Assembly (NCBI GenBank): GCA_964006375.1
Contig: OZ023270.1
Span: 51,633,120 to 51,697,119, forward strand
Direction of reading: 5' to 3'
Length of the DNA: 64,000 nucleotides
Origin: Tillus elongatus
Taxonomy: Eukaryota > Arthropoda > Insecta > Coleoptera > Cleridae
In this document: positions 9,950 to 22,158 of the stretch, in pieces
Layout: each line of letters starts with the position of its first letter
Position numbering within the stretch: the first letter of the stretch is position 1
Program-made: the position numbers and the translations under genes
The notes under the pieces: model-generated
The model's database searches: none
The model's input: the letters and a program-made list of their open reading frames with translations, nothing else
Told to the model about the DNA's origin: nothing

Positions 9950-11290
9950 AGCTTTTTTAAAGGAAGTGATATTAATAATCCTGATAACTTCAGACAGATT
10001 TCAATTATTATACTAGTTTTTGCTAAAATCTTAGAAAAGCTCATTTTTAGTCAGTCATTAAAGTTCCTCGATTGCAATGTAGTATACATGAGGCTTTTGA
10101 GCAAAAATATTTTTGTGTAGGTGTGTTGACTTCAAGACATTTGATTGTGTCTCCCAAAAAGTGCTTAAGTCAGAGATCCTTCATTGTGGAATAAGTGGCT
10201 TAGCTGTATAATATAAAGTTATATCACAATGGTAGGAATGTATAATAATATAAAAACTGATTATAATAATACAGTGAGTAATGAGAAAAGTGTGGGAAGG
10301 GGTGTGTCTTGGGGATCTGTTCTTGGACCACTACTCTTTTTCATTTGTATAATGACTAGACATGCGGTTTATCATTTGAGGCACTAAAAAACATAATATT
10401 TACAGACGACAGTTTGTTTCTGGTAACAATATCAAAAGGGATTGATGGAGCAACTACAATAAATAATGATATACTTTTTAGAGCACAGGACTGGTGTTCA
10501 AGTAATCAGCTACTTATGAATGCTCAAAGGACCCTTCCAATGAAGTTTGACACTACATCAATTGTTACAAATTTTGGGGATAATGAATTAAGAGCCTGGA
10601 AAATTTGTGAAATTTCTAGGTATCTACATTGAGTCGAATTTGAGGTGGACTAACCATATAGATGTATGGTGTGCAAAACTTCCGAGTGTCATTTTGCAAT
10701 TAATCAATTTATTTTATTGCCAATGAGAGAGGTGCACGTATTGTATACTATGTGATATTTCAATCTGTATTATATTACCATATGATTTTGGGGAGGTGCT
10801 GCATATATGCATTTACAGGAAATCTTTATAATACAAAAATCAGCATTATGTGCAATGGTTAGTACTGATATGGATGCGCACTGTGCCCCTATATTTAAAC
10901 AATGGGGTCTAATGTATATATTTTCTATGATTCAGTTTTGCTACAGTTACTGATATAGACAACTTTGTTGTCGAAATACGTATCTGGCGCCTAACTCTGT
11001 TATTATTTTTGCATTTTTTTTTGTTGATTATGCTTTTTGTTTCAGTTTCCATCCACAGTGTTCAACTTCGGTATTTTATAATCGTTTATCGAAAGTTGTG
11101 TGAGGTTTATTCTACAAAAGATAAATATGATACACACTCTAGTGTTCACAGTTATAACACAAGGAACGAAAATAATTTCATAATGTCAAATAGAAAATTG
11201 GTAAAGGTAACAGACTTGCCAGTAAGAAGCGTTTTACTGAAGATTGCTTCTACATTATAGAGGAATTTAATGAAACTTAATTCTGAATTC
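9950..11290 (+). pseudogene. Decayed Jockey/CR1-like LINE reverse transcriptase
   Basis: Reverse-transcriptase motifs appear in order in shifting frames. N-P-D-N-F-R-Q-I-S is near 9975-10005, with A-K-I-L-E-K-L after it. D-F-K-T-F-D lies near 10130 (motif A), G-S-V-L-G-P-L-L-F near 10315-10340 (motif B), and F-T-D-D-S near 10400 in place of Y-A-D-D (motif C). F-L-G-I-Y-I-E-S-N-L-R-W near 10617 precedes a C-terminal tail to about 11260. Many frameshifts and stops separate these blocks. It is an old, inactive copy on the plus strand without an RNase H domain. Confidence 0.75.
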
Positions 11291-11874
11291 CTTGAATCTA
11301 ATACCCTCGACTTTTAGGATTTTTATTTAAGCTGTGAAATTTTAAACTTTTATGTTATTGGCATTTTAATTTTGCGTTTTTTTTTGTGCTAACTATGTCC
11401 AAAGTTTTTTTATATTTAGGGTAAAAAAATTGTATTATTATTATTATAATTTAAGATTATTTAGATTTATTCTTGTATTCTTTAATCTAATTATCTATAT
11501 TTATTGTATTTCTCTAAACGTAGTGTCATCAACTAACATTCTTTAAGTAGGATAAACTTTTAGTTACATTAAGAAAATAACTATCAAATATGAATGTGGC
11601 TTTTTAAAAGCAAAAATTAAACTTCACTCAGCTTTGATTGTTAGAAACACAAAAGTATTTAGAGAATTAGAACAGTCTCTTACAGTATCTGGCCTTTGTT
11701 AGTAGAATCATATTTTAGGAATTGGATTTTCATCATTTATTTAATTTTGCATGGCGATGCGAGCTTGGTCTGTAGTTACAGTTATTATTGATCGATTATA
11801 AAAGTGGACAAGGATAGATTATTCATTGTTGATGCCTATGGCTCTCTATAACTCAGCTGTTAGAAATGTTTGAA
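11291..11874. other. AT-rich spacer between two LINEs
   Basis: Possibly the 3' UTR of the decayed LINE in its first part, with ATTATTATTATAATT tracts near 11430. Nothing else is recognised. Confidence 0.35.
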
Positions 11875-12281
11875 CTACAAACCCCCTTATGGGGTCAAGG
11901 AGTCGCGGGCCACAGAACTCCTGGGGGCAAGCTGAGGAAGTGGAAACAACAACATAAACTTTCGATGATGCTTTCCCCAAGACCGTCATGCACGGTGAAA
12001 AGCCGCATCCTGCACGAGGTGACCCTGCTAATAACTAAACATGACGGATCTAGACAAGGAGGTCGAACTAAACTCCCCCAATCTACGGTGTCATGTAACC
12101 CGTGCCTATGGATGGATGGCACCAGGGCGATGGTGTCGTGAACGGAACCTCTGGAGTACCGGGCAACCCTCCAGAGTAACCTACCTTGCACCACACAGGG
12201 GGTTCTGATGGTGTGGACAGTATTTCCCCCATTCTCGTGGCAACAACATGAAGATCATAAATACATATTAAACCAAAACCA

Positions 12282-12779
12282 ATGAGGCTCGAGGAGTGGC
12301 TCCGGCTACAGACTTGTGCCTTAAGTATATTCCAGAAACGGAGACGAGTCAGAAGCCGGCAGCGGACTCTGGAAGTCTCACGACCCGACGTAGATACGGG
12401 GGATCACGGGGTAGCTTCGGCCACAGACCTGTCCCCGACACCCAAGCTGGAGGCTGGGTCCCACCGGAGGACGGCGAGGTCCGCGGACTCTAGGGGCCCC
12501 TCCATCAGTTTGGACCCTACTGTAGGGGTAGAGGGACTGCCCCAGCAGTCCAAGCGTCTTTCCGGGGCGCAAAGAAAGAAGTTCCGGAGGGCGCAGAAAA
12601 TGGCGACCGGGACATGGACGGGCGAGAAACCTGTAAAGGCGCGAGAGGGGAGTGCGAGTCAGAAAAGGACACGCTCGGACTCTAGCACGCCTACTACAGA
12701 CAGACGTCCCAAAAGGGCTAGGGCACCTGTAAAGGCGCAAGAGGAGTGCGAGTCAGAAGACGCCGCGCTCTGGCGCTAG
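12282..12779 (+). CDS. LINE-B first region: basic, low-complexity ORF1-like protein
   Basis: A 165-codon frame starts with ATG at 12282 and ends at TAG 12777-12779. It is rich in Arg, Ser, Lys and Pro with no recognised fold, as is usual for the N-terminal part of LINE ORF1 proteins that bind element RNA. A 96-bp segment is duplicated in tandem (12629-12724 and 12725-12810), repeating a K-A-R-E/K-A-Q-E and T-P-T-T-D-R-R-P-K-R pattern. The frame stop falls inside the second unit, and in another frame the repeat leads into the next domain, so the stop probably reflects a frameshift. Confidence 0.6.
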   Translation: MRLEEWLRLQTCALSIFQKRRRVRSRQRTLEVSRPDVDTGDHGVASATDLSPTPKLEAGSHRRTARSADSRGPSISLDPTVGVEGLPQQSKRLSGAQRKKFRRAQKMATGTWTGEKPVKAREGSASQKRTRSDSSTPTTDRRPKRARAPVKAQEECESEDAALWR

Positions 12780-12810
12780 CACGCCTACAACAGACGTCCC
12801 AAAAGGACCA
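12629..12810 (+). repeat. 96-bp tandem duplication in LINE-B ORF1 region
   Basis: CTGTAAAGGCGC occurs at 12631 and 12727, followed by the same GAGTGCGAGTCAGAA and CACGCCTAC order. Confidence 0.75.
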
Positions 12811-12866
12811 AGCCCGTAACACCGGCGCAGAGTGGCTCGCATAGGAAGGCTGCGGAAGGCCTCGGG

Positions 12867-13582
12867 ATGGCGGTGATTGACAGACGCCATCCTGAGGTCA
12901 GGTTAGACCAGGGAAAGGCGGACCTGATCCAGGCTGCGGTGGACTCTCTTCAGGAAGGGGAGAGCCCGCCTCAGTTCCACCGGGCGCGCCTGGCGGGGGG
13001 CATACTCTGGATAACCTGTGCCGGCCCGCAGTCGCGGGACTGGCTGCGGAAAACGATCGGGGGCCTCGGTCAGATTTGGGAGGGGGCGGACTTGACAGCC
13101 ATCGATCCCAAGGAACTCCCAAAGAGACGCAACGTCCGCGTACTGATTCCAGACACCGTCCCGCAGGAGACCGTGATCAATAGACTGAAGATCCAGAACC
13201 CTGAACTGGGGACACAACACTGGTCGGTTCTAAGCAGGAAGCAGAGGAGAAAGGACAGACTCTAGCCTTCTCGATCGACCAGGCGTCTTACAGAGCCCTT
13301 GAAGGTGCCTCCTTCAAGGCATTCTGGGGCCTGGGAAGGGTTAGCTTCCGCCCACTGGGGAAGCAACTACGGGTTAATGGGTTCCTTCAGGTCAACCTAC
13401 AAAACAGTAGGGCAGCCACGGCCGGACTACTGATGGCTCTGAGGAACACGGATGTGGCCCTCATCCAGGAACCGTACTCCTATAAAGGAGAGATCAAGGG
13501 AATCGGCGGAGCTGCTGGAAAGCTCATCTACAGCAGATCCAGCGAGAACCCGAGGGTCTGCATTTTGTCAGGGAAGGGATAG
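12867..13582 (+). pseudogene. LINE-B: DUF4780-like domain joined in frame to the start of the endonuclease
   Basis: 12867-13265 encodes a domain with V-R-V-L-I-P-D-T-V and N-P-E-L-G-T-Q-H-W-S-V-L, which I read as the DUF4780-like domain common in insect LINE ORF1 proteins. A frameshift at about 13262 follows. From there the shifted frame finishes that domain (S-I-D-Q-A-S-Y-R-A-L, F-W-G-L-G-R-V). Without a stop it enters the apurinic-type endonuclease: L-Q-V-N-L-Q-N-S-R-A-A, then A-L-I-Q-E-P-Y, where the Glu is a metal ligand. It stops at TAG 13580-13582. Direct ORF1-to-endonuclease continuity is unusual and may reflect a deletion. Confidence 0.65.
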
Positions 13583-14139
13583 AGTTTCTACCTTTAATGA
13601 ATTTCTGTTCCAGGGACCTGGCAACGATCAAAATCCGATGTGGAGGAGCGGATGGACCGAGGGACATTACTGTCGCGTCAGCGTATCTGCTAGGGAAAAG
13701 CACGGACCCTCCTCGACCCAACGAATTGGAGTAGCTGATGGTGGGTAGCAGAGCAGGTGGATGGCAGACCATCATCGGCATGGATGCGAACGCGTATCAT
13801 GATTTATAGGGTAGCTCGGACACAAACTCTAGAGGTGAGGCACTTTTACAATTCTTTATGAAATTTAATTTAGACATATTGAATAGAGGTAATAAACCGA
13901 CCTTCGCCACAACACGGCGTGAGGAGGTTTTAGATATAACAGTTTCCACCCGGTTTGTGGGTGACTTTGTTAAGAGCTGCACTGTCTGGGAAGTGAGTAG
14001 CTCAGACCAGAGATACATCCGGTTTAAAATCGCCAAAGTCGAAAGACAAACGGTATGGTACCGGGGCCCCCGCAAGGCGGACTGGGAAGCCTACAGGTCA
14101 GACCTAGCAGTGGAACTGCGGGGGGTAAGAGTACCATAG
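13583..14139 (+). pseudogene. LINE-B: endonuclease middle and C-terminal part
   Basis: G-M-D-A-N-A-Y-H near 13780 is the D-x-N motif of LINE endonucleases. 13858-14139 carries the rest of the fold (T-R-R-E-E-V-L-D-I-T-V near 13910-13945). The terminal S-D-H motif reads S-D-Q at about 14005-14013, so the catalytic His is lost. The segment 13583-13780 is frameshifted. The enzyme would have nicked target DNA to prime reverse transcription. Confidence 0.7.
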
Positions 14140-15605
14140 ACAATTCAACAGACCTCGAGATTGCGGCAGCCCAATTGCGAGACGCAATCACCTCGGCCTA
14201 TAACGCCAACTGCCCCCTGAAAATGAGGGCGTCCACCAGGAACGTCCCGTGGTGGAACGAGGACCTCATGCAAAAGAGGACGCAGGTTCGTAAGCTGTTT
14301 AACTCGACCAAAAGGTCGGGAGCATGGGATGAATATAGACAAACCTTAACGACCTATAACAAAAGACTGAGGGACGCCAAGAAGGAGTCGTGGAGGAGGC
14401 ACTGCGAGGAAGTGGAACACACGTCCGAGAATGCTCGACTACACAATATGCTGTCCAAGGGCACTCAGACCAACATAGGCTCCCTTAGAACATCCACGGG
14501 AGGCTTTACAAGCTCGGGGGAGGAAACTATGAAAATTTTACTCCAAACGCACTTCCCCGGCTATAACATAATAAACCAATCACCTCTGGACTGGGAACAC
14601 TCAGAAATAGACGCGCCTTATAGGCGGGCATCTAGAGTAGACTGGACAGACGCTAAATAGGTGGTTACTTGGAGCAAAAGCAGATGGGCCATTAACAGCT
14701 TTAAGCCATACAATTCGCCGGGATTTGATGGAATAATGCCCATCATGCTCCAACAGGGGATAGATATACTGGCGCCGGCGCTTACCCTCATTATTAGAGG
14801 TAGCATGGCTTTGGGGTACATTCCGAGGGCATTGAGACGGACCAGGGTTGTATTCATTCCTAAACCTGGGCGTCCAACAGACCAGACAAAGTCCCTAAGG
14901 CCAATAAGTCTCATGTCCTTCTTGCTAAAAACAGTGGAAAAACTGCTCGACCGGCACATTAGGGGCAGTGAACTGGAAGCATATCCCCTACACTGCGGAC
15001 AGTATGCATACAGAGCAGGATTCTCAACAGAAACAGCACTGCACCAACTGGTGCTGAAACTGGAGAATACGCTAGAGAACAGGGAGCTGGCGCTGGGGGC
15101 CTTCCTAGACATGGAGGGGGCCTCCAGCAACACCTCATTCGGATCGGTTCTGGAAGCTGCCAGGGACAGTGGAATAGAGCAGACCTGCTGCAGGTGGATC
15201 GGTTCCATGCTCAGGGGAGAGACTCTGCTGGCGGGGGTCGCGGCGGGGTGTCCGCAGGGGAGCGTTCTGTCTCCCTTGCTCTGGTGCCTAGTCGTGGACG
15301 GCATGCTGGGGAGGCTCTCGGGAGGGGGGTATGAGGTACAGGGCTATGCGGACGACATTGTCATCATAGTCCGAGGAAAGGTTACACAGTCAGTGTGGAA
15401 GCGCATACAGACAGCACTGAAAGTGGTGGAAGGGTGGACGGTTGGTCAAGGGCTCGGGGTGAGCCCCGAGAAAGCAACCGACGTGCTATTTACGAAGAGG
15501 AGGAAGTGTGACAGCCATAGAACTCTCACTCTATACGGTAGGAGCAATCCAATGGCCAGGGAGGTAAAATATCTTGTAGCCGTATTGGACTCTAGGCTAA
15601 CCTGA
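14140..15605 (+). pseudogene. LINE-B: reverse transcriptase domain
   Basis: All palm motifs are visible: K-P-G-R near 14868, L-R-P-I-S-L near 14900, F-L-D-M-E-G-A (motif A) near 15100, G-C-P-Q-G-S-V-L-S-P-L (motif B) near 15245-15280 and Y-A-D-D (motif C) near 15346. One in-frame TAG (14658-14660) precedes the palm and a TGA ends the frame at 15603-15605; both sit in a frame that otherwise continues to about 16650. The domain copies element RNA into DNA at the nick. Confidence 0.85.
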
Positions 15606-16655
15606 AATGGTCACATTGGAAAAATACTGCGTAAGACAGTCATAACCTTAGCCGTCACCAGGCGGCTATATGGAAAAACGTGGGGACTATGGCCTAATAT
15701 GGCCCGCTGGCTGTACACAAGGGTGGTCGAACCATCGTTAACATAGGCGGCACTGGTCTGGTGGCCTAAGGTGACACAATCCAGTACCAAACAAAAACTA
15801 GGCAAGATCCAAAGGATGGCTTGCCTAGGCATCACAGGGGCCATGTCCTCAACCCCAACAGCCGCCATGGAGGTGTTGCTGGAACTGTCCCCGCGACACT
15901 TAGTTATTATGGGGGAGGCCAGGCTAGGACTATACAGACTAGCCTGCAATGGTAGACTGAAGATCAACCCAGGCTTTAGGGGCCACTGCAAAATTCAGGA
16001 GATCGTGAAGGAGCCCATGCTTGAAATGAGGTCAGACTTCACGAGCCCGTGAATCTGCAGGGAAAACAACTTTACAGTGGAAATCCCCGACCGCTAGGCA
16101 TGGCGGGAGGAGACGCCGGGCATACCAGGTGACGCGCTCGTCTGGTTCACAGATGGATCCGGCGGGGAACCTGGGACGGGTGCAGGTGTTTATTCGGAAG
16201 GACCAAGGGTAAGTCATAGTATTCCCCTCGGAGTCCATGCAACGGTCTTTCAGGCCGAAATGTACGCCATCCTGCACTGTGTGCGGGAGAACAAGAGGAA
16301 AGGCTACACCAACAGGCAGATCCTCATAGCCACAGACAGCTAGGCAGCCCTTAAGGCCCTAAGTAGCCCACGGGTAAATTCCTGGCTGGTGAGTGAGTGT
16401 GCAGACGAGACGAGCGACTTGGCTGGGCAGAATGAGGTCACCCTCATCTGGGTGCCGGGTCACTCAGAGGTCAAAGGCAATGAAGAAGCTGACAGTCTCA
16501 CGAAGAGAGGGTCAGCAGAACCATTTATGGGACCAGAACCGGTACTAGGCGTGACAAAGAGCACTGCCAGGGGAGCCATTAAGTCCTGGGTCAGAAACCA
16601 ACACAAGGTGTCAGTAATTGAGGAAACCAGTTCAAAGAGAGCTGCTAAATATTAG
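15606..16655 (+). pseudogene. LINE-B: connector and RNase H domain
   Basis: The same frame as the reverse transcriptase continues, with stops at 15744, 16050, 16095 and 16341. RNase H catalytic positions are recognisable: F-T-D-G-S near 16146, Q-A-E-M-Y-A-I near 16252, A-T-D-S just before the stop at 16341, and G-N-E-E-A-D near 16480. The V-W-V-P-G-H-S-type motif precedes the last Asp. A frameshift near 16620 moves the C terminus to another frame. Confidence 0.8.
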
Positions 16656-16938
16656 CAGAGGACAGCTCAGGAACATAACAGGACTCTTGACGGGACACAT
16701 GGCCGTCAAGAAACACCTGTATAAAATGGGGCGGTTCGAGGGGGACCTCGCATGCAGACTCTGCGGCGAGGGGAAGGAATCAGCTCAACACATCTTGTGC
16801 GAGTGTAATGCTCTAGACCGCAAAAGACAACTGATCTGCGGTCAGTCTAGACCGGAGACAGAGCAATATAAAACTTCACCCTACCAATCGCTGTGCAGAC
16901 TAGTTCAAGGCACAGTGATTTTGGAATGGGTGGAGTAA
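16618..16938 (+). pseudogene. LINE-B: C-terminal CCHC knuckle region
   Basis: C-R-L-C, H and C-x-C are spaced as in LINE-A's knuckle (near 16755-16805), followed by a stop at 16936-16938. It is the natural C terminus of the LINE-B protein, displaced by one frame. Confidence 0.75.
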
Positions 16939-17030
16939 GACTAAGGGCATGCACAATCAACCTAAGATTGCAGTGTTGTCGGGGCGGCAAGGCCGTAGAC
17001 GAGCCCTGAGGGGGAAAAAACCCTTACACT

Positions 17031-17789
17031 TTTTTTCTAGTACCGATGTGTGCTTCATATCACAAAACTGTGTCCATGCTAACACAAAATGCAATAGTCT
17101 GGTGGCACACGACCAGATTGATAATAACAAGGAGATAGCTGGATCATCATTTCCTTTAAAATACAGGAAGATTTTCGCATTACAGGCTGCCTTATACCTG
17201 CTGTCCCCTGACATACATAGGTCTGGGATGTCGTGAGCCAGAGGGCGCTTCAATTAGAATCAACATGATTGTGGAGCCAAGTATGTGGGCGCTACCGAAG
17301 TCGATATCCTAAAAAAGCTATCTCAGCGCAGTTACTTTTGAATGTGACTATTGACAAGTGCTAACCAGCATACAAAAATAGAGTTCATGTGGCTTAGGTG
17401 CAGATCCTCATGAATCCAATACATCTGGTTTTTGACTGTTGTCCTTAAGTACTTAATGCAGTGTGTGCTATAACACCCAATACAAAGATTTACCACACAA
17501 AACCTATTTCTGTACACATGAACACATTCATTGATTTCTTACACTTGGATCTCTCTAAGAAAATCTAGTACATGACTGCCATTGCTAAAAACTCCTTGTG
17601 GGGGTTGAGATAAGCATAAGAAGTTAGATTTAATATGCTAATGACATTGTCCACAAGTGCAAATAAAATTTTATCTATCAATTAAAGTTAATAAGAACCA
17701 ATTAAATGTTGAAACAGATAGGTTGAAGGCTTGTAACTTTGTCAAAATCATTAATTTACTTTTATCACTCAGATTTAACCAGTTTGTGT
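17031..17789. other. Unassigned sequence downstream of LINE-B
   Basis: Short open frames on both strands show no recognised domain. It may be intronic to the minus-strand zinc-finger gene. Confidence 0.3.
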
Positions 17790-18621
17790 AACTTACATAC
17801 ATTTTATTATTTATTTATTAACAGAAATCCAATACATAATTAATATACATTTATATAACTAACTAAATACACAATCCTACAAAAATGAGAGAAAAACCAA
17901 TCACAAATCCAGTGGGTGTTGTTTGTAAATACAAAAGTATACACTTAACACCATAAGCTGAACCTTCCGCATAACACAACCACAATACCCACAGATACAA
18001 CAAAATTTTGTGAATAAATTCGACGAGATTACGTTGATTCAATGCTTTTTTTTAATTAACTGAGATACGTAGAGAAAATGTCTAATAAATACATGTTGTC
18101 TGTTAGTAAAAGAGACACAGGACTATGACAAGCATAATTTATCGAATGGTTCTGAACACAAAATAAAAGTATATTTCTATTCATTCTAGGTCCAGCATTT
18201 AATAAAAACTCGACCAAAGGCTCTCCACAATTTAGATGATCATTCATTAGCGTGAACAAATCCGCACCATATCTGCGCCCTTTAGGGGATTATAAACGTC
18301 AAATATTTAAAATGTTCTCATAATCCATTTCCCCCACAAGTACACCAGCCTGTAAGCACAGGATCTAAGAAAAACCCTTCTTCATTTATTCTCATGTACT
18401 GCAATCTACCCGATGTGAAACTGTGAATCTAGTTGAAAACTCCGCTGCCTGCTCCCAATTACTCCATACCTGCTGATGGTTTTAAAGGCTCCGATAATAT
18501 GGTTCTGGCAGTAGAGAAGGTTTGTGACAACTGATTTCCCTGTGGAAAAGCTATGGTGTCCCCGAGCAATAGTGCTTTTAGATGACCAACTCATTTGTAT
18601 AGAAACTAATTTATCAAACAA
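17790..18621 (-). mobile_element. Jockey-like LINE fragment, internally deleted
   Basis: On the minus strand 18621-18406 resembles the early reverse-transcriptase block with S-T-G-K-S-V-V-T-N-L-L. 18259-18056 resembles the C-terminal tail of the same class (N-x-x-x-x-x-H-S-P-V and D-I-F-S-T). The palm between them is missing. Boundaries are approximate. Confidence 0.5.
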
Positions 18622-18772
18622 CTTTGGTATCTCTAATTGATATGAGACTACAATAAATCACTGCATTACACCTATTACCCGCTTATATACAGGGACAGTT
18701 AATAATCTGCCAGAAGCTTGGAAAGATTAAAGTTTTAAAAAATGATGTAAACAAGAAGTGCAAAGACACTAA

Positions 18773-18918
18773 GTGAAGATTGGAACCTGTGGTGAGCATT
18801 GATAAGTACACTTGGAGAACCCAAATCACCACAACCCATCTTTTTATAGACCTGACGATCGTTTCAGAATTTTTCATCCTCTGACGATGCTAATTTGGGT
18901 TTTCCTAGTGTACTTATA
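18773..18918. repeat. Foldback made of two opposed PLE terminal fragments
   Basis: AAGTACACTTGGAGAACCC near 18805 returns inverted near 18895-18915. The left part is a minus-orientation PLE terminus (through GACGATCGTTTCAG). The right part is a plus-orientation terminus containing CTGACGA (18881-18887), a perfect hammerhead first box, but its other half is missing. Confidence 0.65.
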
Positions 18919-20023
18919 GGTGCAAAGGCTTTGAAAGAGTACAGACATAAACCTTCAGGAGCACACCTGGCAAACATCAGGGTTACAAGATAACTTTGGC
19001 TTCAATATATACCATCATAATATGTTTTATATTGTATAACTCAACCAATTGTTTCCTTTAATTTTGCGTCATGAGTTATTTGATTTTTAATTAAACTAAT
19101 GACAAGATCCAACTTTTAAGTCTTTCAAAAATGTCTTTAAATGAGCATAAACTAGAACTTCTGATATAGTTTAGTACCTGCATTGCCTTTGTTCAAACTG
19201 CAGAATGAACCAAATTTCTAATTCCTAGGCTAACAGAAAATTGAGTTTTTTTATACTAAATAAAATTAGTAAAAGCTAGTAGCCAACAAAAAAGGTTTAT
19301 ATTAATAGAAAGTCAACAAAATGCTTCAAAATAATATTTTTTAACCGATAAGATGGGGAAATTAAAAACGTTTCCTGGACTGGATGAACTGGGTATGTTA
19401 GTTAATACAGATTATTGTTAAATAGGCCTAACTATACGTTGTATTTAACAAGTACTCGTTTATTTAGGAAACCCGATTTTTACTAAAATAACTTTTTTAA
19501 GGCAGATATTATATCAAGACTGATTAAATTAATTAATAATTAGTTATAATTTATTATAGGGCTGTTCCATTAACCCTTCCTTAATGTACTCAGCAATAAA
19601 ATTTTATTAAATTGTACAGGTTGTTTCAAAAGTTATAAAGTTACCAATGAAAACTTATTTTCTGAGGTAAGAGTTTGGGGACCCATATTTTGGGAAACTC
19701 AAAAGATTAAAAATTATATGAGCTTGTGATGTTTTTACACAATCTTAAACCAGCATTTTTTACACCAATCCTGTAAAAACTTTTTTTCATAATTTGTGGC
19801 AGTCATTTGCCATTTATAACAGAAAGAATGAATGCTCAAGATGAACTTACATATGGGGCCGAATTTATTACTCACTGTCGGTACAAGCAATTAACGGATT
19901 TATATTTGTATGTTATAAAACTTAATTGAAATAAATAGGATAAACCTAAAATAATCCTACATGTCAATCAGATTCAAACTATGTAACTAAATAAAATTAA
20001 ATCATGATTAGCATATTACTTAC
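18919..20023. other. AT-rich sequence adjoining exon 3 of the zinc-finger gene
   Basis: No repeat or coding signal recognised. Given the splice donor at 20018-20023 on the minus strand, this should be intron. Confidence 0.45.
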
Positions 20024-20191
20024 CATTGCATATGTTACAATGAAAAGGTTTATCCACATTACTCTGTTGATTCTTTGAACCACCAATGAAAATTATCCCA
20101 CTGCCGTTGCATTTTGTACATTTGGTGACACTTGCTACACCTCTCCTCTTGACAGGATGATTATTTTTCATAGGTATTGTGTTCTGGGTAC
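20024..20191 (-). CDS. Zinc-finger gene, third recognised coding exon
   Basis: A 168-bp minus-strand exon. The acceptor TAG is at 20194-20192 and the donor GTAAGT at 20023-20018, both good consensus. It enters in phase 1, exactly matching the end of exon 2, and leaves in phase 1. The translation is basic (P-V-K-R-R-G), then carries C-T-K-C-N-G-S-G and finally K-P-F-H-C-N-I-C-N-G, the start of a C2H2 finger introduced by a typical linker. The rest of that finger must be on a later exon that I could not find between 1 and 20017. Confidence 0.75.
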
Positions 20192-20281
20192 CTACTTTAA
20201 AGACAAATTGCTAAGATAAATATGACTGAGTTATAACGAGATCCTATAGAATTTATAAGTTACTAGAAAACTAGAAATATT

Positions 20282-20812
<531 letters not shown>

Positions 20813-20937
20813 ATGTGTGTGTGTGTGTGTCTATGAGTTCGTATTTATATGTATGTTCCAGCATAACTCTGGACCTAACCTGACCTGACCTATTCGAACC
20901 AAACTTGGTTGACATATAAATTACTAACTGTATATAC

Positions 20938-22158
20938 AGTGTGTTCCAAACTGGATAGGAATGTATGGGTATCTCCGTTATTATTAGAGATAGGGAGACG
21001 GTTAAAATAGCAGTGTTTTGTAGAATTTCATGCTCGTTCCAAATATGACTTGTATTTTGCCTTGCCTCTTTTCGTTTTCGAGTTACTTTGAAAAAATCAA
21101 AATTTGTCGATTTCTTTTTTCTTTTCAATATCTAAGTAGGCCTTGATCTGACATGTATAAGACTTGCACAGTATCAGGACACTTTTTACAGAGTAATCTT
21201 TTTGTGCTACTCTCAACTTCGGATTGTCATTTGTTTTTGAGCTACAGGTATCAACTTTTGTTTTTATTATGGCAGCCATATTGGATTCTTGCTCATGTGA
21301 TAGCTTGTGAAAAGAGCTGAATGATGTACAACATGCTTGAGAAATCTTGTAATTGCACTGACAATTTTGAGAAAACCCGTTTTGGGGATAGTAGGCTATG
21401 AAATCCAATACCAGAAAACAAATGACAAAAAAAGTGTTCAACAAGCCGTAGGCCATGGAGTCTAACAATAGACTTCTAATTTTAACATAATTTTCCGTAA
21501 CGATTCACGATATAAAAAAAAATTAGTTAAAAATGCTAGGTAATATTATGAGAAACAGTTTAATAATGAAACCCGGCAATAACAAATAGAAACTTAAACT
21601 CCAGAAAACAGCACATTTAGAAACGGAACTCAACAAATAAATAAATAGAAACTTAAAAATACACTAAATAGAAAATTGTTCAATATGGCCACCATTTTGT
21701 TCAATGCACTTTATACACCTTTTTGAAACAAGCCTGCAAACACTGGTGAGGGTGTTTTGGTTAATATGATTTATAGCTACCGTGATTCTGTTTCATAATT
21801 CATTGATATCTTGTGGTGGATCGAATTTATACACATCATTCTTCAGACTACCCCAAAAATAAAAATCCATGGGTGTTATATCAGGACTTCGAGCACACCA
21901 ATGAACCGGCCCATTGTTACATAATGTGCAAGCTTAGACATGTCAGATCAACGCCTAATTAGATATTGAAGAAAAAAGAAATGACAAATTTTGTTTTCTT
22001 CAAAATAACCCGAAAACGAAAAGAGGCAGGGCAAAATACAAGTCATATTTGCAATGAGCACGAAATTCTACAAAACATTGCTAATTTAACCGTCTCCCTA
22101 TCTCTAATAATAACGGAGATAGCAATACATTCCCATCCAGTTTGGGACACACTGTACA
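20938..22158 (-). mobile_element. Mariner-like element, internally deleted copy
   Basis: The ends are CAGTGTGTTCCAAACTGG (left) and its complement at the right (CCAGTTTGGGACACACTG), flanked by TA. The left arm matches the long inverted repeat of the full copy at 24692-27468. 21660-21925 encodes the C-terminal transposase on the minus strand. Most of the transposase and much of the right arm are deleted, so the copy is non-autonomous. Confidence 0.8.

Larger units (their letters stand above)
11875..17030 (+). mobile_element. LINE-B: nearly full-length RNase H-bearing non-LTR retrotransposon, inactive
   Basis: The element stands out by its higher GC content against AT-rich flanks. Order: noncoding leader (11875-12281), Arg/Ser-rich first region (12282-12779), nucleic-acid-binding-like domain running into an endonuclease (12867-13582 and on to 14139), reverse transcriptase (14140-15605), connector, RNase H (16131-16520), CCHC knuckle (near 16755-16805), stop at 16936-16938 and a short 3' UTR. 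This is the I/R1/Loa-type layout. At least six in-frame stops and several frameshifts disable it. Confidence 0.88.

Noticed and set aside
12378..12740. Minus-strand frames in LINE-B (also 12903-13220 and 14618-15304)
   Set aside because: They are antisense shadows of the GC-rich LINE coding strand, whose motifs are all on the plus strand.
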